The notes under the pieces: generated by a model
What the model saw: the letters and a program-made list of their open reading frames with translations, nothing else
Told to the model about the DNA's origin: nothing
The model's database searches: none
Position numbers and translations under genes: made by a program
Shown here: positions 7,218 through 11,911 of the stretch, piece by piece
Layout: each line of letters opens with the position of its first letter
Numbering within the stretch: the first letter of the stretch is position 1
From: Candidatus Omnitrophota bacterium
GTDB taxonomy: Bacteria; Omnitrophota; Gorgyraeia; Zapsychrales; JANLHA01
Direction of reading: 5' to 3'
Assembly (NCBI GenBank): GCA_024653845.1
Contig: JANLHA010000041.1
Span: 1 to 11,911 of the forward strand
Length of the DNA stretch: 11,911 bases

Positions 7218-7808
7218 ATGAAAAAAATTTCGATTGCTGTGATTGGTGGAAGTTTACGCCCGCAAAGTTATACGATGAAGGCCTTGAACATTATTGTTCA
7301 AGAATTGCAACGCCACCCCCACGTTGTGATTGAAATGATTGATCCTCGAGATTTGCCATTGAGCTTGGCCCTTCCGGGGAGCCCTTCTCAAGCCTCATTT
7401 GAAGAAAGTCTTAAAAAAAGGGTTTCTTCAGCGATGGGCTTCATTCTGGCAACGCCGGAGTATCACGGTAGTTGCAGTAGCATCATCAAGCTGATCATCG
7501 AAAATTTTGGTTATCCGTCGGTATTGGAGGGAAAACCGGTCGCTCTTGTGGGTGTTGCGGATGGCCAGATCGGTGCTGTCAAGGCTTTGGAACATCTTCA
7601 GAGTACGTGTATTCACATCGGAGCGCTTGTTTTGCCAGGAGCGGTTTCGATTGCACATGTTCAGAATCTTTTTAACGCCCACGGGCATTGCCTTGATAAG
7701 GATATTGAGAAACGTTTGCGAGGTCTCGCAAATCATCTGATCCAATATGTTGGAAAACATATCTCTCCTCATGCCGCATTTGAAGAAACTGTCCGAGGAA
7801 AAGAATAA
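7218..7808 (+). CDS. NADPH-dependent FMN reductase-like flavoprotein
   Basis: The 196-residue protein has the flavodoxin-like fold of the NADPH-dependent FMN reductase family (chromate/azo/quinone reductase-like). The N-terminal strand runs into IGGSLRPQSYTMKAL, the FMN phosphate-binding loop. ATPEYHGSCSSIIKLIIENF matches the family's TPEYxxSxxxxLKxxID segment at the flavin ring. The following LEGKPVALVGVADG and a Gly-rich turn also fit. Members reduce FMN, quinones or metals with NAD(P)H; the true substrate here cannot be told. The start follows the lipoprotein stop by 3 bases and has no clear ribosome site, which suggests translational coupling. Its stop overlaps the transporter start (TAATG). 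The length is normal. Confidence 0.85.
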   Translation: MKKISIAVIGGSLRPQSYTMKALNIIVQELQRHPHVVIEMIDPRDLPLSLALPGSPSQASFEESLKKRVSSAMGFILATPEYHGSCSSIIKLIIENFGYPSVLEGKPVALVGVADGQIGAVKALEHLQSTCIHIGALVLPGAVSIAHVQNLFNAHGHCLDKDIEKRLRGLANHLIQYVGKHISPHAAFEETVRGKE

Positions 7809-9088
7809 TGGAGATTTACAATTTGGTCAGTTTTGCCGGAATTTTTATTCTGTTGGCTTTGGCTTGGCTTTTTTCTGCAAACCGTCGGGAAATCAATTGG
7901 GCTGTGGTGATTTGGGGTGTTGGGTTACAAATGTTGTTTGCGCTTTTTATTTTTGTCTTTCCGTGGGGGATTAAATTTTTTTATTTTCTCAATGATCTTG
8001 TCGTCAAAGTGATGGATTGTTCGATGGCGGGATCAAAATTTGTTTTTGGTCCCTTGGGAGAATCTTCGTCGGGGTTCATCTTAGCCTTCCAGGCGTTTCC
8101 TACCATCATTTTCTTTTCGGCGCTCATGGCGATCCTTTATTTCTATAATGTGATTCCGGCGATCATTCGTTTTTTTGCATTTTTGTTCACCCGATTGATG
8201 AAGGTTTCCGGAGCGGAGGCGCTTTGCACCGCGAGCAATATTTTTGTTGGAGTGGAATCGGTCCTCACGGTTCGTCCCTTTGTCAAAGATATGACAGCGT
8301 CGGAGTTGTGTACCGTTCTAACAGCTGGAATGGCAACGGTGGCTTCAAGCATGTTAGGAGTTTATACTCTGATGCTGCATGATCAATTCCCAATGATTGC
8401 TGGACATCTGATTTCTGCATCGTTGATGTCGGCTCCGGCAGCCCTCGTCATTTCAAAAATGCTTTTGCCGGAGTCAGGACAACCCAAGACGTTAGGGGAG
8501 AATGTGGAGCTTGTGATCGAGAAAGAGGAGCATCTTTTAGAAGCCATCATTAAGTCCGCTTATACTGGTGTGCAATTGATCGTCGGAATCGTTGCTCTTT
8601 TGGTTGCAGTTCTTGGGTTGGTTGCTCTCTTAAACACGATTTTCGTTGCCTTGGGAGCCCAAGTGAATCAATTCTTTCAGATCTCTTTGGATTGGTCATT
8701 GAAAGGATTGTTAGGTTACATCTTTTATCCTTTCACGCTCATCTTAGGAATTCCTCCGATGGATGCAAAAATCCTTGCAGGGATCATTGGGGAGCGTTTG
8801 GTGGTCACAGAATTAACGTCATATCAGGATTTGGCTTCGGCTTTGTCGCAGGGTATTCTTCAGGACCCGCGTTCCGTTGTGATCGCCACATATGCGTTAT
8901 GTGGATTTGCCCACGTGGCTTCGATGGCCATTTTCGTCGGAGGCGTTTCCGCGATCGCCCCGTCTCAAACAGGTGTATTGGCAAAGATCGCTTTTCGATC
9001 TCTGATCGCGGCGAATTTGGCATGTCTTTTAACAGCTTGTGTGGCCGGAACATTTTTTCTCCAGGGCTCAACCATTTTATCCCTATGA
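7808..9088 (+). CDS. CNT (NupC)-family concentrative transporter, divergent binding motifs
   Basis: This 426-residue, very hydrophobic protein has the order expected for concentrative nucleoside transporters: an N-terminal helical part, a gate region (FQAFPTIIFFSALMAILYFY) and a C-terminal transport domain ending in YALCGFAHVASMAIFVGG. Family members import nucleosides with Na+ or H+. Key motifs are altered. The usual GQTEAP block reads GVESVL (G148, E150), one residue shorter. The usual NE-F motif reads TEL (T334, E335). The usual CGFAN reads CGFAH (H369, with S372 kept). In the Vibrio CNT these places touch base and ribose, so the substrate may differ; that is inference. GAGGA at 7795-7799 is the ribosome site. 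The stop overlaps the next start (ATGA), so the genes are probably coupled. Confidence 0.85.
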   Translation: MEIYNLVSFAGIFILLALAWLFSANRREINWAVVIWGVGLQMLFALFIFVFPWGIKFFYFLNDLVVKVMDCSMAGSKFVFGPLGESSSGFILAFQAFPTIIFFSALMAILYFYNVIPAIIRFFAFLFTRLMKVSGAEALCTASNIFVGVESVLTVRPFVKDMTASELCTVLTAGMATVASSMLGVYTLMLHDQFPMIAGHLISASLMSAPAALVISKMLLPESGQPKTLGENVELVIEKEEHLLEAIIKSAYTGVQLIVGIVALLVAVLGLVALLNTIFVALGAQVNQFFQISLDWSLKGLLGYIFYPFTLILGIPPMDAKILAGIIGERLVVTELTSYQDLASALSQGILQDPRSVVIATYALCGFAHVASMAIFVGGVSAIAPSQTGVLAKIAFRSLIAANLACLLTACVAGTFFLQGSTILSL

Positions 9089-9891
9089 GTGATTCCACTT
9101 TTTTTTGTCAAGCCCACCCAGAACGCGTTGCCATTGGATCTTGTTTCCAATGCCAAAAAACGGTTTGCCTAGAGTGCGAGGTTTCTTTCAATGGCAAACG
9201 GTATTGTCGGAATTGTGCTGAGCCATTCTTATTCCAAGAAAAGATTCAAAAAAAGCGTAATCCTTTTTTTGCAGCCATTTTAGCTTTTTTCATTCCTGGA
9301 TTAGGACAAATTTATAATGGACAAGTGGGAAAAGGATTGTGTATTTTCTTGACGTGGTGGCTGATTTTACCGTGGATGTACGGTATTGTTGATGCCTATC
9401 AAACGGCTAGGAGGATCGAACAGGGCAAGGTCGTGGTGAATCTTTCAGATTTTGTTCTCACGGGGCTTGTTGTGTTCTTAATGATTTTGTTTGGTCCTTT
9501 TTTAATATGGAAAACGTCTCAATATATGTGGAGTTATTTTTCTCGTCGGGTGGAAAATGTTTCTGTACAGGAGCGGTTAACTACAATTTCTAAAGCCATC
9601 GAAGCGTATGCTGCCACATACAAAAAATATCCCGTGAATGAAACGGAATTTTATTTTTCTGATCAAAATTACTCGAAGGCTTGGTTTTGTGATGTTGTTA
9701 TTGATGATTATCAATATTCTTGTCAGTTCACTTCTTCACGCTACAGGATCACGGCAGTTCCTTTAGAATCGTCATCGATGAAAATTCTCTATACTGTGAC
9801 CAACGGCAGTGTCATCAGTGAACTTCCTTCAGAAGAAGACAATAAACAAAATCAAAGTGATTCACGGGGATATTACGATTCACAGCCTTGA
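9085..9891 (+). CDS. Zinc-finger/TM2-like membrane protein with pseudopilin-like C-terminus
   Basis: The 268-residue protein joins three parts. Residues 8-44 form a B-box-like zinc finger with eight possible ligands: C8, H11, C20, C23, C28, C31, C41 and C44. Residues from about 57 carry a TM2-like pair of helices with the pattern FIPGLGQIYNGQVGKG followed by GIVDAYQTARR. A third helix (FVLTGLVVFLMILFGPFLIW) precedes a soluble tail with VSVQERLTTISKAIEAYAATYKKYP, which resembles the mature part of type II pseudopilins (A-x-x-Y-x-x-x-x-x-x-YP). The C-terminus is Ser/Gln-rich. Function is unknown. The start at 9085 overlaps the transporter stop (ATGA); the frame is open upstream to 8692, but that stretch lies over transporter code and looks like a shadow. 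No clear ribosome site is seen, so coupling is likely. Confidence 0.75.
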   Translation: MSDSTFFCQAHPERVAIGSCFQCQKTVCLECEVSFNGKRYCRNCAEPFLFQEKIQKKRNPFFAAILAFFIPGLGQIYNGQVGKGLCIFLTWWLILPWMYGIVDAYQTARRIEQGKVVVNLSDFVLTGLVVFLMILFGPFLIWKTSQYMWSYFSRRVENVSVQERLTTISKAIEAYAATYKKYPVNETEFYFSDQNYSKAWFCDVVIDDYQYSCQFTSSRYRITAVPLESSSMKILYTVTNGSVISELPSEEDNKQNQSDSRGYYDSQP

Positions 9892-9892
9892 T

Positions 9893-9927
9893 CTTAATGA
9901 TCGAGGGATTGATCATTCTCCCTTAAG
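9893..9927. terminator. Weak hairpin between convergent genes, possible bidirectional terminator
   Basis: AATGATC (9896-9902) pairs perfectly with GATCATT (9911-9917) around an 8-base loop. CTTAA (9893-9897) can alternatively pair with TTAAG (9923-9927). It lies between the convergent ends of the zinc-finger gene and the yceI-like gene. No T-tract follows in either direction, so termination here is uncertain. Confidence 0.3.
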
Positions 9928-9941
9928 AAGCCATTGAATTG

Positions 9942-10526
9942 TTATTGTGCCGCCTCAACGTTAATTTCAATGGTCACATCATCGCTGACCATGACCCCAC
10001 CTTGATCAAGATTTTTATTCCAAGCCACTCCAAAATCCTGACGATTGATGGTTGTTTTCCCCTCAAGAGCAATGACCTGAGTTCCAAAAGGACTAGCGAC
10101 TGGGCCCTGAATAGTTAGGGGAATTTGGATTTCTTTGGTAACGCCGTGGAGTGAAAGATCCCCTATGATGAGATATTGATCATTTTGTTTTTGGAGCGAT
10201 TTGCTTTGGAATGTGATTGTGGGATATTTCTCGACGTCGAAAAAGTCAGAATTACGCAAATGAGTATCACGTGTTGGGACGCCGGTATTGATGCTCTTGG
10301 CTTGAATCGTGATTTCGGCTTTGGACTGATCTAAATTGTTAGGATCAAAATGAATGGTGCCTTGGTAATCGCTAAAAGAGCCTTTGACGGTGCTGATCAT
10401 CAAGTGTTTGACGGCAAACCCAACCGAGGAATGGGCTGGGTCAATTTTATAAGTGGCCGCAGAAACTACTGAAGATAAAAGAAAAATCATCAGCATTGTA
10501 TTTGGGATAAGTTGAAATAGCTTCAT
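9942..10526 (-). CDS. YceI-family secreted lipid-binding-like protein
   Basis: The 194-residue protein has a Sec signal (MKLFQLIPNTMLMIFLLSSVVSA) with likely cleavage between SA and ATYKID, near residue 23. The mature part is a YceI lipocalin-like barrel: YKIDPAHSSVGFAVKHLMIS, the conserved VPTRDTHLRNSDFFDVEKYP turn and GDLSLHGVTKEIQIPL all match the family. Members bind isoprenoid or other amphipathic ligands in the periplasm; the ligand here is unknown. The gene symbol yceI is not assigned because the family has many paralogues. The start has a strong ribosome site, AGGAGGT, read on the minus strand from 10532-10538, five bases before the ATG. It is transcribed away from the isomerase-like gene and toward the zinc-finger gene. 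Confidence 0.92.
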   Translation of the reverse strand: MKLFQLIPNTMLMIFLLSSVVSAATYKIDPAHSSVGFAVKHLMISTVKGSFSDYQGTIHFDPNNLDQSKAEITIQAKSINTGVPTRDTHLRNSDFFDVEKYPTITFQSKSLQKQNDQYLIIGDLSLHGVTKEIQIPLTIQGPVASPFGTQVIALEGKTTINRQDFGVAWNKNLDQGGVMVSDDVTIEINVEAAQ

Positions 10527-10581
10527 GAACGACCTCCTATGTTAAAAAGTTTTTAGACTTTTCATTCTTCAATTTTGACCT

Positions 10582-10610
10582 ATTTTATCGTACAATAAGC
10601 CCGCAGTGAA
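10582..10610 (-). promoter_or_regulatory. Candidate promoter for the yceI-like gene
   Basis: Read on the minus strand, TTCACT (10605-10610) and TAAAAT (10582-10587) are 17 bases apart, and the -10 element lies 55 bases before the ATG. The region is shared with the divergent isomerase-like gene, for which TTCAAT (10568-10573) and TACAAT (10591-10596), also 17 bases apart, are a weaker candidate on the + strand. The two pairs overlap, so the genes might compete for polymerase. These are consensus matches by eye. Confidence 0.35.
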
Positions 10611-10648
10611 ATTTATTATAGATTTTATTTTAAGAAAGGGAAGATCTT

Positions 10649-11563
10649 GTGTTAGCCATTTCAACATCGTGGAATTATGTGCCCGGAGGGAATTTGCGAG
10701 AATGTCTTCAAATGATTCGCGATGCCGGAGGGAAAGCAGTTGAGTTGGGATACCGGATCACGAATGCCGATTTGGATTCGATTTTGCCGATTCTTCAAGA
10801 ATTTAACCTGGGAGTTGTCAGTTTGCATAATTTTTGTCCTCGTCCGTTTGATTCTTCTAATGAACGTCATCCATCCAATCATTACCGTCTGTCATCTATT
10901 CATGAAGAGGAACGGCAAAGAGCGGTTTTTTGGACAAAGAACACCATTGATATGGCGGTTCGTGTAAAGGCCAGCGTGGTGGTGATTCATGCTGGAGTCG
11001 TCGACATCCCGGATGACCCCTGTGTTTTTTTGCTCAAAGCTTATAAAGAAGGAAGGGGGAATCTAGAGGACTTTGAAAAATTACGTCAGAAAGTGTTGGC
11101 CGCTCGTCGAGCCCAGCGAGGACCTTTTGTGGATGCCGTTATCAAAAGCTTGAAAGAGATTTTGCCCTATGCTGCTCAAAAAAATATCAAGATTGGTTTG
11201 GAAACACGATATTATCCGATTGAAATTCCTAACTTCGAAGAGATTGGGGAGTTGCTTGGATTATTTGTTGGCCAAGGATTATTTTATTGGCATGATGTCG
11301 GACATGCCGAGGTCAACGGACGTTTAGGAATCCGGCCTCAAGAAGATTACTTGAAACATTATCATGACAAAATCATTGGCTGGCATTTGCATGGCGTCCA
11401 GGGAATCAAAGATCACTTAGCACCTTTTCAGGGGGATTTTGATTTGGAAAAAGTTTTGCCATTTGTGAAAGCTGAGCATATCAAGGTGATTGAAGCGTCA
11501 AGTGTCGCGACGGTGGAGCAGATGAAGGCGGCAGTGGAAAAATTTAAGAAGATGCAGATATGA
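10649..11563 (+). CDS. Sugar-phosphate isomerase/epimerase-like TIM-barrel protein
   Basis: The 304-residue protein belongs to the xylose isomerase-like/AP endonuclease 2 TIM-barrel superfamily. It starts with LAISTSWNY and AGGKAVELGY (first strands and a conserved Glu), then SLHNFCP, VVVIHAGVV, GLETRYY (E185), YWHDVGHAEV (D216, H219), GWHLHG and VIEAS. These acidic and His residues at strand ends would hold the divalent metal. Members isomerise or epimerise sugars, sugar phosphates or inositols, or cut abasic DNA, so a precise substrate cannot be named. The long insert around residues 130-160 (KEGRGNLEDF onward) is helical and charged. The start is GTG at 10649 with AAAGGG (10635-10640) 8 bases upstream. 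A palindromic element begins 9 bases after the stop. Confidence 0.82.
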   Translation: MLAISTSWNYVPGGNLRECLQMIRDAGGKAVELGYRITNADLDSILPILQEFNLGVVSLHNFCPRPFDSSNERHPSNHYRLSSIHEEERQRAVFWTKNTIDMAVRVKASVVVIHAGVVDIPDDPCVFLLKAYKEGRGNLEDFEKLRQKVLAARRAQRGPFVDAVIKSLKEILPYAAQKNIKIGLETRYYPIEIPNFEEIGELLGLFVGQGLFYWHDVGHAEVNGRLGIRPQEDYLKHYHDKIIGWHLHGVQGIKDHLAPFQGDFDLEKVLPFVKAEHIKVIEASSVATVEQMKAAVEKFKKMQI

Positions 11564-11572
11564 TTCATTTGT

Positions 11573-11728
11573 CTGAAGGTTTTAAATCTCACGCAGAAAT
11601 GCTCAGAAAATCCCGGCGTGATTTTCTTCGCTTAACCTCTCCGGCCTCGCTCGTCCGCCAAAAAACATGGCGGACACCGTGCCCGCTCGGCCTGCGCGAT
11701 ATTCTGCTTAGAGATTTAAAACCTTCAG
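11573..11728. repeat. 156-bp palindromic element with 18-bp perfect terminal inverted repeats
   Basis: CTGAAGGTTTTAAATCTC (11573-11590) is the exact reverse complement of 11711-11728. Just inside, GCAGAA (11593-11598) pairs with TTCTGC (11702-11707). Two further hairpins fill the inside: AGAAAATC/GATTTTCT (11605-11612 with 11620-11627, 7-base loop) and GTCCGCC/GGCGGAC (11653-11659 with 11669-11675, 9-base loop). The inner part is more G+C-rich than the neighbouring genes. As RNA it would form a branched structure closed by a long stem. It could be a MITE or other non-autonomous palindromic repeat, or a structured intercistronic RNA. No clear target-site duplication flanks it and no T-tract follows, so a simple terminator is unlikely. 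It lies between the isomerase-like gene and xseA. Confidence 0.75.
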
Positions 11729-11755
11729 TTTCAGAAATTAATCTAAATAATTAAC

Positions 11756-11911
11756 ATGTCCATCGAAGAACAAACATCCTGGAATTTCACCTCACAAGAC
11801 AATGACTGTCTAACCGTCTCAGGCCTTAACGATCTGATCCGCGAAGTGGTCAATATGGGTTTCCCTCGATCGATCTGGATCTGTGGGGAAATTCAGGGGT
11901 ATGACCGTAAC
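11756..11911 (+). CDS. xseA: Exodeoxyribonuclease VII large subunit, N-terminal fragment
   Basis: The last 156 bases encode 52 residues that run off the window. LTVSGLNDLIREVV and SIWICGEIQGYDRN match the start of the XseA OB-fold (family pattern LTVSxLNxxIRxxL followed by a VxGEIS-like strand), which binds single-stranded DNA. XseA and XseB together form exonuclease VII, which degrades single-stranded DNA to oligonucleotides. The ATG at 11756 lies 27 bases after the palindromic element. The bases just before it (TAATTAAC) show no good ribosome site, so a start further along or structure-dependent initiation is possible. The truncation is only the window edge. The call rests on the N-terminal motif alone. 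Confidence 0.85.
   Translation, partial: MSIEEQTSWNFTSQDNDCLTVSGLNDLIREVVNMGFPRSIWICGEIQGYDRN

Noticed and set aside
8692..9084. Upstream extension of the zinc-finger gene by 131 residues
   Set aside because: It overlaps the conserved C-terminal part of the transporter; the ATG at 9085 fits the ATGA coupling and starts just before the finger.
11560..11754. 64-residue open frame overlapping the isomerase stop
   Set aside because: Most of it is the palindromic element, it shows no known domain and its composition is that of a repeat read through. Kept only as a remark under the element.

Overview
This 11.9 kb window looks like a bacterial chromosomal segment of moderate G+C, apparently from a Gram-negative-type organism: it has lipoprotein and Sec signals, a full-length FtsA and FtsQ, and a YceI protein. 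The gene style resembles uncultured lineages such as Omnitrophota: a cell-wall cluster holding an extra MA-like metallopeptidase, a zinc-finger/TM2/pilin-like membrane protein, and a YwqK/MORN-type lipoprotein. That placement is a guess from gene content and has not been tested.

Region 1 (1-5757, + strand) is part of a division and cell-wall (dcw) cluster: the C-terminal part of murG, a secreted MA-like metallopeptidase, murC, ddl, ftsQ and ftsA. Genes overlap or lie within a few bases of each other, so they are probably co-transcribed. They cover lipid II formation (MurG), early muropeptide synthesis (MurC, Ddl) and divisome assembly (FtsQ, FtsA). No murB lies between murC and ddl, and no ftsZ follows ftsA. 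The first 206 bases form a perfect 94-bp inverted repeat that replaces the upstream part of murG. This is most likely an assembly or amplification fold-back.

Region 2 (5763-6140, - strand) is a small two-helix membrane protein of unknown function that converges on ftsA. A divergent intergenic region with a plausible sigma70-type promoter follows.

Region 3 (6303-9891, + strand) is a probable four-gene operon: repeat lipoprotein, NADPH-dependent FMN reductase-like flavoprotein, concentrative nucleoside transporter (CNT) homologue with altered binding-site motifs, and a zinc-finger/TM2/pseudopilin-like membrane protein. A weak hairpin lies between it and the convergent yceI-like gene.

Region 4 (9942-11911) holds a secreted YceI-family protein (- strand), a divergently transcribed sugar-phosphate isomerase/epimerase-like TIM-barrel protein, a 156-bp palindromic element with 18-bp perfect terminal inverted repeats, and the first 52 codons of xseA (exonuclease VII large subunit), which runs off the window.

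I see no rRNA, tRNA, CRISPR array, transposase or phage gene. No gene-free stretch exceeds 300 bases. I did not find a convincing complete new system. The best leads are the palindromic element, the CNT with altered substrate motifs, the zinc-finger/TM2/pilin-like fusion, and the unusual dcw gene order.
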